A stretch of DNA of 64,000 bases from Anagrus nilaparvatae (taxonomy: Eukaryota; Arthropoda; Insecta; Hymenoptera; Mymaridae): contig JAKSXM010000014.1 in the NCBI GenBank assembly GCA_022575985.1, positions 25,916,001 to 25,980,000 on the forward strand. Direction: 5' to 3'. The number at the start of each line of letters is the position of its first letter. Positions within the stretch are counted from its first letter, which is position 1. The notes below the pieces were generated by a model that saw only the letters and a program-made list of their open reading frames with translations, was not told where the DNA came from and did not search any database. Below, piece after piece: positions 1 through 13,480 of this stretch. The position numbers and the translations under genes were made by a program.

Positions 1-1230
1 ATTTTAATTAAGGAACGTTAAAGTTTTAAGATTTATTAAATACCAAAAATTTTTGTAACTACCAAGAAATACAATTCTAAAAAAAAATTGAATTTTACTT
101 GCTAAAAATCAATAATTAATTTCCGAAAATATACAAAGAAATTATAATTTTAATTATTAAATGGATGCACCTCAATAAAACAGAATTTTCTATTAATTTA
201 CAACTAAGATCAAAACTATAATATTCTAAAAGTAATTCATCAACCTTCTAGAATTACTCTAAGACTCTCATCATTATTTTCCAAGGTATATATAGGTATA
301 TTCTAAAACAATTTATTTAATCTTTTACTTGTCAGTGAATCCTTAAAGTCATTATTCCTTTATCTCATCTTTAAACCTACAAGCTATTATCTACTTTCAA
401 ATGCAAACACTTTAAATAATCCTTTGAACATATAATACGTTAAATCTGCTTACTTAAAAATAAATACGCATAATTTCTTGTTCATTAGATGTATATATAT
501 TATATATAATCGAGCTTTTAATTGTAAATCTTTTAGTATAAAACTATTATTACATCATTAAAATTTACTACTAGGATAAGCTCTCAAACAGATTTATTAA
601 CATTAGTAAACTTTTTATCCATAAAAATGAAACTTAATTTTTTGAAAAAATCGCATTTAAAAAAGGTAATTTTTTAATAACGAAAGCTCTTTTATAATAA
701 TAATATCTAATTCAAACTTAATTCATCTAATTATGTAATCAGTTTTGATATTATATTGTTCATAGCTGGGCAAAAACGACGATTTTACCGCGCAGTTTTC
801 GTTTCAATTTCTCACGGGTAATTTTAAAAGCGGTTTAGTTTGATCACTTTGTCCGTTCCAAAAGCTAATCATAGAAGGAAAATTTTTGGACTGATTCGTT
901 TTCAGAACAGCAGTGCATGGGTGTTTGAAGGACAGATCCGTTTCAAAGTTTTATTGAAAACGGAAAAATTTTAAAACTTTCCCCTCGTCAAAAAAGCACC
1001 TTAAATTTTGATGTTAATACCCAAAATTGGGTCTTAACACCTAATTTATAGTGTAATTTAGAAAATGATTGGTGCTAACACTGAGCTTCAGGTATTAATA
1101 CCCAAACATTAGACATTTACACTAAAATTTAAAAAAAACACTGAAACAATCGGTGTTAGATTAAATTTTCAAAGTTTACACTGAAGTGTTTACACCAAAA
1201 TGTTGATACTAAACCTGAAACCAAATGCTA
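1..1230. other. AT-rich non-coding DNA
   Basis: No credible coding exon is visible on either strand. Between about 1000 and 1200 there is a run of short related phrases around 'gtgttaatacccaaa' and 'tttacactgaag' in both orientations, which looks like a decayed repeat. No clean terminal repeats could be set. Confidence 0.5.
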
Positions 1231-2367
1231 TATGAGCAATTATTTTAAAAGTGCTACTTAATTTGAGCCTGAAATCGTAATTTTTTTTTGAGGGCACATC
1301 GATATGACCCGTGTTTTCAGTTAGTTTGAACCTTCAGAAAACCGAAAAAAATCGTGAACAAGAAATCGGCGATAGGTGCCAAAAAGATTTTTTAACTTTT
1401 ATGTCAAAAACCGTGTTTTTCGTATCTGAGCTACCCCAAATTTTTAAAATAACTTTTTAGGTAAATAAAATTTTTAAAAAATAGGTAAAAAATCTGATTT
1501 CCAGGGAAAAACCACTCCAGAAGAAAAAAAAACTTATCTTTTCACGAATAAATTTAGCCAAGTTATCGACAATTTAAGATTTTGTTCAAATTCATCTTAA
1601 AAAAGATTTTATTGAAAAAAGCCTGTTTCTGAACTTTAAACATGCATTACTCGCTTGATTTTCATCGTAAAATAATAATATTTTTTTTTTAAATCGATTA
1701 ATTTTTTCCTGGCTATTCATTTCTTTAAGAAAAAAATCATTTTAATTGATCCAATTTCATTTTTTAGGTCAAAAGCCTTTAAAAACTGTAAGTAGCAAGA
1801 TTTACTTAACACAGTTTTTAACCTAAAAATTAAAATTTGGTCAATAAAAATGATTTTTTTCTTGAAGAAACGAATACTCAGAGAAAAATTAATCGATTAA
1901 AAAAAAAAATTATTATTTTACGATGAAAATCAAGCGAGTAATGCATGTTTAAAGTTCAGAAACAGGCTTTTTTCAATAAAATCTTTTTTAAGATGAATTT
2001 GAACAAAATCTTAAATTGTCGATAACTAGTAAGCTTGGCTAAATTTCATCGTAAAAAGATAAGTTTTTTTTTATTCTGGAGTGGTTTTTCCCTGGCAATC
2101 AGATTTTCTTATCTATTTTTTTAAATTTTGTTTTACCTAAAAAGTTATTTTAAAAATTTGGGGTAGCTGTGATACAAAAAACACGATTTTTGACATAAAA
2201 GTGAAAAAATCTTTTTGGCACCTATCGCCGATTTCTTGTTCATGATTTTTTTCGGTTTTCTGAAGGTTCAAACTAACTGAAAACATGGGTCATATAGATG
2301 TGCCCTCAAAAAAAAAATTACGATTTCAGGCTCAAATTAAGTAGCACTTTTAAAATAATTGCTCATA
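1231..2367. repeat. 1.14-kb palindromic foldback element
   Basis: The left half (starting tatgagcaattattttaaaa) is repeated as its reverse complement at the right end (ending ttttaaaataattgctcata). The arms are about 540 bp each with a short unpaired centre near 1770-1820. They differ by scattered substitutions and a few small indels, so they are similar but not identical. No open reading frame lies inside and no target-site duplication is evident. A single diverged arm of the same family occurs at 23046-23207. It is probably a non-autonomous foldback transposon; the class is unknown. Confidence 0.85.
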
Positions 2368-5300
2368 TTCATTGGAGTTGGTGTATCGCATATCTTTGTT
2401 AATAATCTTTTTAGTTTTTATGTCACAGTGAGGAAGAGTAGACGTAGTTAAAGGCTCCGGTGAAATAGTGAAAATTATTTTAATTTTTAAAAGTTTTTAA
2501 TAAATTTAATTATTAATAAAGTTTTATCTGGTGCAATGTTAAGTAAATTGTAAGTAATAAAAAATTTATTTTTATATCATATCATTCATGACATTGAAAA
2601 AAAAAATTCGGTTTTGGCAAACAAAAAAATTCAGGTTCCCGTATCTGGAAAAATCCGGTTAACGTAAGCAAATTTTTTTCTTTGTTTAAACTGCTACAAA
2701 TAGCATAAAACTCCGGGAAACAAAAAAAATTTGGGGGGGGCAAAAATTTGGGGTGAGGGGCAAAACCTAGTAATGATAATAATTATGTAGTAAATTTCTT
2801 TAATAATTAAATTTAATTGCTTCTTAATTTAGAAGTAATGTTTGAAACAATTGAAAATTTTTGAGATTACAGCAAAAAATATTAGTATTTTTCTAAAAAT
2901 TTTCATTTCGGGGGGCCAGGATACGTACTTAAATGTGCATAATATTTTAATAAAAATTTAAAATAAATTATTAATCGTTAACTTTACTAGTAAAATAAAT
3001 ATATTAATAAAAATTTGTTTCTTAAAAATTTAATTTATCGCGTCGATCAGGCAAACTTAGTTAGTCATATTAAAAATATATAAAAATATTCTCTAAAAGG
3101 TGTTAAATATCATTGATACGATAAATATAATAAATAATATGCAGCAGATAAAATTTGTATCCCTTCTTATTCTCGTTCCACTCCTACAATTCCAATGTCA
3201 CCTCCACTACTGTAGTTAGAAATTACACCTAAATTTTCAGCGTTTTTATGAAGGTTTTTATTTGGTGTTATTTTTGGTGTTTATTTTGGTGTTTTTCTTC
3301 GGATTCCGGAATTACGCAGAATTTCCTCGGTGTCAATTTCGGAGTTTTTTTTGGTGTTTTCTTCAGTGTTTTTTTGATAAGGGTCCGCTTTCATAAATTC
3401 AAAACGTAATACTGGTTTTCGCAAATCACGAAAATTTGCTCTAATTTTCTTTTTCTTCCATTTTCTAATGTAAAAATATAACCCATAGACATAAATATAA
3501 AAATTAAAAAAAAACATTCTTACTCTATTTTGCGGCCAAAACTTGTCACTTTGACTAAAATGCTTAAACGTATGCAACTTATTTATTTCTATTTTTCTAA
3601 ATTGTTATCTCAAGGTTCTTAAGGACGCTGATTTAAAACATAAATATAAAAAGATCGTTAAATTTTATTATAGAGACCGGAAATCCTAGAAACTAGGAGT
3701 TTAAAAAAGGTAAGTTCCACTCCAACTGAGCCCAAGTTTAACTGAACTGTCGCAGAAATCGGTTCTAACAATTTTTTTCTAAAAGTACAACTACAAATAA
3801 GTACTCTCCACCAATTTTAGGTTTCTAGGTCAATTCTTTAATTTTTGGCATAGGTAATACGGAAAATAATTTTTTAAAATTTATTTTTAACTATTAATAG
3901 ACTCCACATCACTTAAGCGAAATCTAACATTTAACAAACAGAACATAAGAAAGTTTAATTTATTCTCGAATTAGCATTTAGTAAACCAAATTTTAGTAGA
4001 AAAAAATTTCCAAAAATTTCTAGTTTTTAATACATTGTTGAAATAGGGTTGCGATATAGGCAAGCATTCTTAAATCAATTTTACCCTATAAAACAACAAT
4101 TATAGCTTGGTAGGTACAATTTAATTACAGAAACCAAACAACCCCTTATTTCTCCTCAATAATATTATTAAATTTTATATCAATATGTTACATAAAATAC
4201 TGAATATAAATAAAATTAATAGATTTTTTACTTCTAAACAAAAAAAAGGAACTAAAATGAATAATAATTAATATATATACAATATTTAATTAAAAATTTA
4301 GATATAAATTTCAACCGTAATAATAATAATAATCATAAATTGAAAGAAAATAAAAAAAGGCAAAAAAAAACAGTAAAATAAAATATAATTTATTTATAAT
4401 TTGAAATAAATATTCGCATATGTAAACTCATATTGATTTTTTACATAAAAAAATATATATTAGCCTGCACATCAAGTTAAAATTACGTTATAAATCGTAA
4501 TATATTATTCTAACTTTTTCCTCCCTCTTAGCTAACGGTGACAAGATTAACTTATAAATCAAGGAATGTGGGAGACTTGCGGATACCGCGTGTGTAGTTT
4601 GAAGTCCAAATACATGTAATATTTAATGTCATTTTATTTTTATTCTAGATTGAATATAAAATTTCGTATCAAAAACTTAAATTTAACCTATAATAATCCC
4701 CAGGGCAGACAAAATGTGCCATGTGATATTTAGAAACCTTGATTTTCTGTTTTATAATAAATTTTAACCTTCGAAACTTCAGATATTAAGGGTTAAACAT
4801 ACAAAATCAAGCTATTTTTGGCTTATTTCCTGGACACATCGAGCTACTTTGATGAAAAATTTTATTATTCGAAAACTAATTATTACATTTTACTCAAAAC
4901 TAATATATTTTACTCAATACTAATAATATTTTGTTAACCACCCCGGAAGCTTTCTTCTAATACCATTTATAAGCATCTATTGGCCCTTTTAATGCGTTTT
5001 TTCTACATATTTCATAGGATACTTATTCAAATCTCATAAATATAATTAAGTTTAGGTTTTTGGATCGCTAATTTTAAACTTTTAGGTTATAAATTAAATT
5101 TTAAGTTTTTTTATATTCATATTTGAAATAAGCAATCTGAAAAACTCCTGGATGTAAATTTTGAGCCAATAATGTAAATAAGTTTTAGAAATACAAGGAA
5201 CTGGCATGGTTTTGTCGAAAAATAGGTTAAAAAGGCTTGTTTTCGATAATGCTATATACTATACCGTATACCGTATATTCTGTGAACCTTTTCTGAATGT

Positions 5301-5632
5301 TTGTACATCAAAAATAAGCAAAAAACTAAATAATTCATAGCTTTTTAGTCCGGAAACCATTATTACTTTCAACATTAAATAAAATCTTAACAGTAATCGG
5401 TTAAAATAACAGCCAGGATAATATATAAGCATAAAATTTTTAAGTTATTTGAATTTGTATATTTCAAGAGATTTCATTTTATACATACAATAGTATAAAT
5501 GTATAAACTTACGTTATAAACTTTTTAATCTAAACAGATATTGCAAAACTTTTTATTTTTTATAATACTCATATATTGTTTTTAATTTAAAAAAATTTTA
5601 TGAAGCATGTACATATATAGACACACATACGT

Positions 5633-5640
<8 letters not shown>

Positions 5641-5680
<40 letters not shown>
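5641..5680. repeat. (AT)20 microsatellite
   Basis: Uninterrupted AT dinucleotides for 40 bp, extended on the left by an imperfect gttatatatt stretch. Confidence 0.95.
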
Positions 5681-5683
<3 letters not shown>

Positions 5684-5938
5684 ACGAATAAATGAAGAGG
5701 TTGGTAATTTTGAAAAGAGAAAACTGTCAAGTTCTGAATTTGACCAAAAGTATATGTATATATGCGTTAAGCTCATGGCTAATTAATCAAGCTCAAAAAG
5801 CTCTCTTGACATCAACATCCTGCGTTTATTTAGAATTTCATACACGTGACGCTCTTTTTGGACTATACAAAACCCATTAACCATTTCCATCCTTTTACAT
5901 TGTATTCATTTAATAGCCAAAAATTTTATATTCTCTTC

Positions 5939-5941
<3 letters not shown>

Positions 5942-5968
<27 letters not shown>
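5942..5968. repeat. (TC)n microsatellite
   Basis: About 13 uninterrupted TC units followed by a short AT run. Confidence 0.95.
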
Positions 5969-5976
<8 letters not shown>

Positions 5977-6965
5977 CTGACGTTCATTACCCTGCAACTA
6001 TAACAAATTTTAGAAAAGATTTATTTTCACGTATATTTATACTTATTTTAAACGATATCATTTTCCCTCTTTTTATTATTACAGTTTTACTCAATAACAG
6101 CAACAAAAAATAAATAAATAAAATACAGTATTACATAAATATAGCTTGAAGTCTAAATATATATATACTGAATAGGTTGTTATATTTACGGGTCAAAAGG
6201 ATATAATACTGGACGTAACTCAGCATTTGACTGTTCGTATCCATAGACCGTATAAGAAGCCTAAAGCCTCTCTTTCTCTTGTATATTTTCCCCCCATAAT
6301 CCTTTTTACTCTTTATCTATGTTACACATTCTATTATCATCCAATAATCATAAATAACCTAGTTTATATATATATATATTAAATATTTTTTTTTTTTTTT
6401 ATTTACTTTAATTTAAAAATAAAAAATATATATACGCTGTATTTATCCTTTGACAACTGAACTATTTCAAGCATGTATGTTACGCAATTTTAACAAAAAC
6501 AAGGAATGCTTTTGATACATACATATATATATTTTTTTTTTCTGTTCTTTTCATTTTCATTTATTATTTTTATATTCAAAAAAATATTTATAAATATATA
6601 TATATACATGTAACAAATAAAATATATATAACTAAACTAGAAAACAATTTTCCAATTTCAAAAGACAAAAGCCTAGATGTATCTTGAATAAAAAAAAATA
6701 AAGTGTTAGAGCAATAGCATATATATATATTTTAGGAGAAAAAAAATCGTATGCATTCGTGCGTATATATAAGTATATATATACTACACATGAAAACTAT
6801 TTTCTCGAGGGAAAAAAAATCTCAATATCTTGTTCCTCACACGTCTTCTTCTACTAAAAAAAAAATTGATTCGCTTGAAAATCTTATATATGTCGAAGAA
6901 TAAGAAGTATAAAATGATATATTTTTTTTTTTCAATTTTTCTTTCTTTTTATTCATTTAAAAAGA

Positions 6966-6997
<32 letters not shown>
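6966..6997. repeat. (AAT)n microsatellite
   Basis: About ten AAT units. It could be the tail of a lost non-LTR element, as the same motif ends the LINE fragment at 13480, but no coding sequence is attached here. Confidence 0.9.
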
Positions 6998-6999
<2 letters not shown>

Positions 7000-7406
7000 C
7001 AAAAAAATTGTATTTATAAGAATAAGAAAGCTTAGTTAGTGCCAGAAACAGAAAAGGACTTTGTCACGAGTTAAGTTTTCTCTTGGTTACACGCTAGTCG
7101 TGCAATGTTAAATACATTTCTATATATACTGCAGAGGTTATAAAGTAAGTTTTCCTGAAAATTACGTATGCTTTTCCTAACTACATTAATTTATATATAT
7201 GTATGAACATAAAAAATAAAAAAATAAAAAATAAAGGGGCGGGTAACATCCTTAGAAGAAGTTAACTTTGTCACGTTTTACTGTTGCAAAGAGGGTAATA
7301 ATAATTGGAAGTATAAAAGTTGTATATATACGTATATATATAATAGTAAATGTAAATTTATCTTATATTTTGTTGAAATTTGTTTGCATATAAAATAAAT
7401 ATTCAA

Positions 7407-7432
<26 letters not shown>
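7407..7432. repeat. T26 homopolymer
   Basis: Uninterrupted run of T after ataaatattcaa. It might be an inverted poly-A tail of a retro-insertion, but no body sequence was recognised next to it. Confidence 0.9.
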
Positions 7433-7437
<5 letters not shown>

Positions 7438-8785
7438 AGTTTACTTTTTGGGAGCTTTTTTTGTTATTGTTTTGACAGTAAAAGTGGGTGTTATACTATG
7501 CAAATATTCGTGATTTGTTTGCGTTATTGTTTTATAAAATGTATTTAAAATATAAAAAATATATAACTTTATTTCTTTTATAAATTCAGAAATATTTTAA
7601 ACACACTGTTAAAAAAAAGTTTTCATTTTTTATTTTCTTTTTGTGATTGCTGTTTTAAGAATGATAAATATAATTTATTTTGAAAATTTTACTTACCAAG
7701 TTTTAAAATCAAGAAAATAATTTATTAATTTACATTTAATTTACATTTGTCAAAGTAAACTATAATTGGTGCTAAAAATTTCGAACAAATTATTTTTTTT
7801 TTTAATTCTGATGTACGTTTAAATTAAAATTTGTTTTATGAATTCACCATAAAAGAAAAAGCGTGCATAATTCTATTAGTTAACAGTACTGATGTGCCAG
7901 ATCTGTACTTAGTATAACCTATTGACCATATTTCCCTAATTAAAGGACACTAATATTTTAAAACAACAAATTGATGTATCGTTTTAATTATTTTAGTTAT
8001 CAGCACATCAATACAAAATTTATAATTGAGTTTTTTCGAAATATACCGTGTAAAATTAGCTATTAAGCAAATCTCTATACCTTTGTCAATTTGGAAAATC
8101 GGACGAGCTCTTATCAAGTTTTTGGTTACGCATCTAGGTCATCTATAAAACCATTAACACTACCGCTACTATATAAAATCAGTAGTAGAATTGATAACTT
8201 TACAAAAATCTTGATTCACTAAAAAAAATGCGGAATTTGAGGAATTGGACATTCTACACTGGAATAAAATTCCGGTTACGGCAAACGGATATTTTTTACG
8301 TCAAATAAAAATTAAGACCTAATATATCAAACCTCGATAAAAATTAATATTTTGAGAAGGATAATTTAAATTTTTTATACTTTTCAACAGTTTACTGAAT
8401 ATTGTTTATTATTAAAGAATTATACTTATTTTAATAGAATAGAATATATTTTATATGTCAATGACAAAATTTGTATACATTTGAGGTTTACCAATAATTA
8501 TATATGTAAATATTGCTTAAGTAGTTAGGTAGGTACTGTGAGAGATATAAGACGATGTCGCATTGTCGCTGAAGTTTACTTTGATCCCTTTTGTTACCGA
8601 TAAATGAATTTATTACAAAGTTTTCTCTTTTGATATTTGATTTTTGATAAAGTTTACTCTTTGGTGTGTACAAATTAATGTTTTGTGTAGTGATACGTGT
8701 TTTTAGCGACGAACCTTTGATATAGGAGTTGTGCTACCGCACCCAAACCCTGCACCTTCATTGAGAGCCCCAGAAACACTTCGAA

Positions 8786-9290
8786 CAGCGTTATCTACAA
8801 AATGCCTTTTTTTTTAATTTGTAAGCAATTCAAAGAGATGTGCAAAAGATCTGAAGGCAGAGAATCATAGAATTTAAAGCCCTGAAGCGGGAAGGGGGTA
8901 ATACCACAGTTTTTAGTTTTTAGTTTTGGGAAGGGATAGTTCCTTAAATCGTCGTTCGCCCCTTGCATCGCTTTTAGGAATTTGCTTTTTAAAAGGATGC
9001 GTTAAGTAATTAGATTGATTAAGGTAGTACTTTATAAATGATATATGAAACATTGTCTTCGTGTGTCAGTTAGTAGCCAACCTAGTTTTTTTTCTAAAGG
9101 GAGTTATACTGGTATCTTTGCGAACCCCAAAGATGTAAAGTATGTCCAATTACAAAGTTTTTGAAGACGAACTTTCAATTTAGTGCTCGCATTAAGATAA
9201 ACTGTACTACAGTAATCAAGATGAGGCATTACTAAGTATTAAACTAATTTCGTACGCAGGGCTTCATTGTTACAATTTCGTATATATCTG
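8786..9290 (-). mobile_element. LINE reverse-transcriptase C-terminal remnant
   Basis: Read on the minus strand, broken frames give phrases typical of the region downstream of the RT domain in jockey/CR1-type non-LTR retrotransposons. There is MPHLDYCSTVYLNAS followed by LKVRLQKLCN, then a TPFRKK/LGWLLTDTRR-like stretch, then a 'FYDSLPSDLLHISLNCLQIK' terminus. Several stops and frameshifts interrupt it, so it is a dead fragment. The endonuclease and the catalytic RT core are absent. The clade is inferred only from the C-terminal pattern of a leucine-rich 'P-L-L-D-Y-C' block and a terminal 'W/FxxSLPxxL' block. Confidence 0.7.
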
Positions 9291-10035
9291 ATGTAACCCC
9301 CATATATATGCAGTATGAAGACGTATGGCATGTACATATACTTAAGCGCCTGTATGTGTGCAACAGGATATGCTAACTGGGTAGTCTTCCTCTTCCTCTT
9401 TTTATTTATAAAATTTAAGTTAATTAATTAATTAATTATCAATTGATGATATCAAATGATAATGATATCAATCATAACTTGTAAATATTGTAAATAAAAG
9501 TTAAATAGTTCTAAGTTCTTGTAAAATAAAAAATTTAATTAAATAAATTAAATTTGATTTAATTTAATTAAATTGGTTATTATTTAATTGCACCCAACTC
9601 TCTACAGCCAGCTTGTAATTTATCACAAGTGTTCTCTGCAAAAGGATCTATTAATTTCCTGCTGGGAAAGTTAAAACCCTGACGTGTAAGGGCTCTGCGG
9701 ATCCCTTACTCCGAAGGCCAAATAGGCGGGTAGGATATTTGTCGATTTTAGATGAAAATTTTGCATTCTGGTCACACCCCCTAAACGGAGTATTACACTG
9801 AGTGTATAAAGTACACGATTAATTTTTTTCTCAGTATAGATGTAATATGTTTCCATAATAACTTTGAGTCAAAAATTAACCCTAAGCTCGTAACTTTTGT
9901 TACAATTCTAAACACTTTCTTTATAAAGGTAGAGGAAATCTGTCCTTGTTGCTTGTTAGCTGAAGTGTGAAACAGCCAAAATTACTTCATTCAAAGTGAC
10001 CTCCTAAAATTTAAATCCATCGTATGTACGAGGCA
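9291..10035. other. non-coding DNA, mixed composition
   Basis: No recognised gene. There is a (TTAA)-rich patch near 9418-9440 and 9530-9580. A somewhat GC-richer stretch at 9590-9830 gives only a short accidental frame on the minus strand. Confidence 0.4.
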
Positions 10036-10185
10036 TTTTTTTTTTCGTAGGAAGTGAAGAAATGCAATTACGCATACCGACAGCCCGTACCGTTCAGTAA
10101 TGTGGGACTCCTTATACCCACTAAAACTCCACTCCCTTCCTGCCTTATGCGAAATCACTCCCGAACCATTTTGCATCATAAAACA
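10036..10185 (-). mobile_element. 5'-truncated R1-type LINE 3' tail
   Basis: On the minus strand this ~150-bp stretch matches the 3' terminal segment of the R1-clade element at 19512-22575. Both carry the same ordered blocks: cgcataaggcaggaagggagtgg, split here by substitutions, then a block around ctgaacgg and gtatgcgtaa, then cacttcc and a poly-A run. The A-rich end lies at 10036-10045 in plus coordinates. No coding part remains, consistent with a short, heavily 5'-truncated retrotransposition product. A short minus-strand frame here is not a gene. Confidence 0.7.
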
Positions 10186-12344
10186 TGAAATCGGACAGAC
10201 TATTGTATAAGTCAGTAACGTTAAGTGTTGAAAATTGAGAATGTTAGATGAAAATAACTTTATTCTTTTAAAATGATTAATGATTTTATAAATATCTTTA
10301 AAATTAAGTAAATTATCTTATATTTATAGTATTACAAAGTTATTTCACTTGTGAGAAAAATTGAAAACAAAATTTTTTCTCTTCATTTTAAAGAACTAGT
10401 ATATTAGAATCCCACGTCAAATCGCACGTATTTTGGCCATTCTTTAGTTTTTTGGACTCGAGCTGTAAATGAACTATTTCATGTTCATGCCATATCCGTA
10501 TTGCAATCCATGGTAATCCGGGCGGTGAGCTGTCACAGAGACAGTTTTGTGAACTTAGCTTGGACACTTTTAGTCACTAGATCATCATAATACATAAATT
10601 TCTACCTGTCGCATTCGCTTTGGACGTATTCCGTTTCACGATATGGTTCCAAATGCTGATAAAAACAAATGGCTTCTGAAAACACTCTCGAAAACACTAG
10701 TAGCTCAGCCCATCTACCGTGGTAAGATGATGTTCTGTTTAAGAGTTAGACGCTATTTGGATGGTATTCTGTACAATAAAGACTCCTAGACATTAAAAAT
10801 TAATCATTAATCATTCTATATAAAACTATTTGATACATAAAAAAATAAACTGACAACATTTTATTTTATTCAACCCCTTATACAGGGCAAAGGAGTGTAT
10901 TTTTAAAAAACCAATTTTTAATTTTCTTTTTTAAATACACCTAAATATAATATATTCCCTGCCTAAAACTGAATTCCATCTAATCAAACGGCAAACTTAT
11001 ATCCTAGAAAAGCCTAAAAGCTTTACTCCTAAAAATATTGCAAGATAGATTACTTTTTATAATTATAAAATTCTTTTCCAAACAGTATCATAATGAAGTT
11101 TCCTTAATTTTATTTTATTTTAAAACAGTACAAATACTTTCTACGAGTGTATATAAAAAAAATTTTATCTTAATTGTTTTAGAATAAAAAAATATAGTTC
11201 TTTTGTTTTTTTCTTCTTATCTGAAAAATAATATACAAGAAAAAAAAAATTCTTTAAAATAAAATTATACAATTCTCACTGGAATATATTATATTAAAAA
11301 GTTGTTTCTTTTTTTTTCATTCTTTTTTTTTTAATAATAAAAATCTTTTATGAATATTAAATGAAAAATTAATTTATACATTGAAAAAAAAGTAGGTTAT
11401 TTATTATTATTATTATTAAAATTAACAATATACATTACTTTATTTAGATATTTTATGTTGACATAGAGAAAAGACAAACTAAACACGCCCAACACTTTAC
11501 CTAAAAACTTTCTTTTATATATATATTTTATCTAAACATATGTACTACTAGTTTTCATTTAAACATAACAACAATATACCTTGATATCTAAAAAAAAATT
11601 CATATATAACATTTTACATTTATTTATGTTACTAAATTATTACATAAAGTTTAAATTTAAAATGAAGAAATATATTTTACAATTTTATTTTTTAATTATT
11701 CAAAGAATTACTAGTTAATTTATTTATGTAACGGTTCTTGTTAAATTAATTTATTAATTTTCATGTAAATCTGGGAAAAAAGGTAATTTACATATTTCAT
11801 GCTTAGCAATTAATAAATAAACTTGAAATATTAAAAGAAATTCTTGTAATTTTAATATATAATGTAACGTGAAATATTTCAAGTATTTAATTTTTAGTTA
11901 ATTTGGTAGAAAATTTTATTTGTAATTTTATACTTTTTACAAAATTATTAAATCGTTTCAAAAATAAAAGCTTTTTATGTTTTTATTTTTTAATCAGTTT
12001 ATTTTGATATGATAAAAAATTTATAATCATTTATTTTTTTATACATGGGCTGATCTGAATAAAATTGGTATAGTGATAAATATTTTTTATGTAAGAAATT
12101 TACTTTTTTTTTATACAAAAAAATTGTAGATTTTGTACAATAGTGCTAAGAGTTTTTGGCATGTATAGCAGGGCTGTAGCTGTAAGACCATTTGAAACTG
12201 CTTTAAAAATTGTTCAAATTTCGGTTCGACTTTCAGGTTTATATAGGATTCTGCCAAAATAATTTCGTCCAATACTCTTTTATAATTTAATAAACCTTTC
12301 TCTGAAATCAAAAGTAGAATTTTTTTTAGTAACAATCCATAAAA
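10186..12344. other. gene-free DNA
   Basis: 10400-10760 is less AT-rich than its surroundings, without stops being rare in any frame, and may be a decayed mobile element of unknown type. 10800-12340 is extremely AT-rich with poly-T/A and ATT runs. A 74-codon minus-strand frame at 12111-12335 has no recognisable family. Confidence 0.4.
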
Positions 12345-13447
12345 TTAATTTTAATATGTTAATGAGTAGGTTCTTTCTAAACATATCGTTTGCAGATGAT
12401 ACAACAGTGATATGTAGAGGAAAGAATTGGATAGAGGTTGAACGGGACGCTAATCACAAAATGGGGAGAATATATGATTGGCTAAATACGAACAAACTAT
12501 TACTAAACATAGAAAAGACAGAATATACCACTTTTTCCATATATAAATCTACGCAACCCAAAGAGTTTAAGGTTGAAATTGAAATGAACACGATTAAAAG
12601 GGTTGTTGAAAGCAAGTTCCTGGGTATCATAATAGATTCAAATCTAAGGTGGGAAACTCGAATAAAAAAAACAGTAAAGAATTTAACTTTTTATACCTAT
12701 ATTATACGGAAACTGAGTAGAGTACTAAACTACAAACAAACGTTACAAATATACTATGCACTTATACAATCCACTGTGATGTATGGCATGGTGGCATGGG
12801 GCAGTGCATATAACAACAATATAGACCTTTTAAACTCAGTACTACAAAAAATACAAAAAATCATATACAAAAAGTACAAAAATTTACCAGAATTCGAAGA
12901 AGAGTACAGAAAATTGTTATCAGTAAAAAATCTATATTATATTACAGTCATTAAAAGTAAAATTCAGTATTTAATAGAGAAGTACAAGCTAAAGCAAAAT
13001 AGAACTAGAAAAATAACCCCTATAGGTAAAAAAAGAAAAATGGGACAAAAAAGTAGCCTTTATAATGCAATAACAATATTCAATAGGCTGCCTATTGATA
13101 TGAAAGAAAAAATAAAAGTAAATAATAGTAAAAAAATAAGCAATATCCAAAACATTAAATTATGGTTAAGCAAAAATAATTAGAATTATATAAAATCAAG
13201 TAGATTAAGTAATATAAAGAGGCTAAATATGTTAAACAGAAGAGGCTATTAAATAGTTACCATTAAATTAATAAAAACTTTACAGAACAAAATATTTTAT
13301 ATTATATTAAGATGTAATATTTGTTAATTCTTGCAGCTATAGCAGCTAGTTCCACGCTCGGACTACGAGTCCATGTGGACATATTGTATAACGTAGTATA
13401 TATTTCATATGTATATGTAACCAATATGTGTAAACTTATGTACAGCT

Positions 13448-13479
<32 letters not shown>

Positions 13480-13480
13480 G
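12345..13480 (+). mobile_element. 5'-truncated LINE with (TAA)n tail
   Basis: An intact 275-codon frame (12356-13183) begins just before the catalytic RT motif C (FADDTTVICRG, the two aspartates at about residues 14-15). It continues through the thumb: an NKLLLNIEKTEY block, a KFLGIIIDSNLRWETRI block, and the LIQSTVMYGMVAWGSA block of non-LTR elements. It then ends with LWLSKNN and a stop. A ~260-bp 3' UTR follows and the element ends in a (TAA)n run at 13451-13479. The finger/palm part and the endonuclease are missing, so it is 5'-truncated and inactive. The tail type and RT pattern suggest a CR1/L2- or I-like group; the clade is not settled. The open frame without a stop indicates a fairly young insertion. 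Confidence 0.85.
13451..13479 (+). repeat. (TAA)n tail of LINE fragment
   Basis: About nine TAA units at the 3' end of the preceding LINE. Such tails mark the 3' end of some non-LTR families. Confidence 0.85.

Larger units (their letters stand above)
2368..8785. other. gene-free AT-rich DNA with microsatellites
   Basis: Only short accidental open frames are present on both strands. The stretch contains many AT dinucleotide runs, poly-A/T tracts, a G8 tract at about 2732-2739, and the simple repeats listed separately. Around 8217-8310 a sequence beginning cactaaaaaaaat and containing ttccggttacggcaaac resembles the CACTA-ended MITE at 32354-32642 and may be a decayed relative. Confidence 0.5.

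Noticed and set aside
3281..3577. 98-codon minus frame
   Set aside because: Low-complexity lysine/phenylalanine-rich translation of AT-rich DNA with GGTGTTTTT-type repeats; no exon features.
4690..4870. Weak similarity to 52535-52640 (aaacata..aaaatca..gctactttgat)
   Set aside because: Only a few short blocks agree in AT-rich DNA; may be chance.
10400..10760. Possible mariner/Tc1 transposase remnant in less AT-rich DNA
   Set aside because: Translations in both strands gave no DDE/D motif or terminal repeats; left as unassigned.
12111..12335. 74-codon minus frame preceded by a ttgatttcag acceptor-like site
   Set aside because: No recognisable family, no partner exon in phase nearby, and such frames occur by chance; could be revisited with RNA data.
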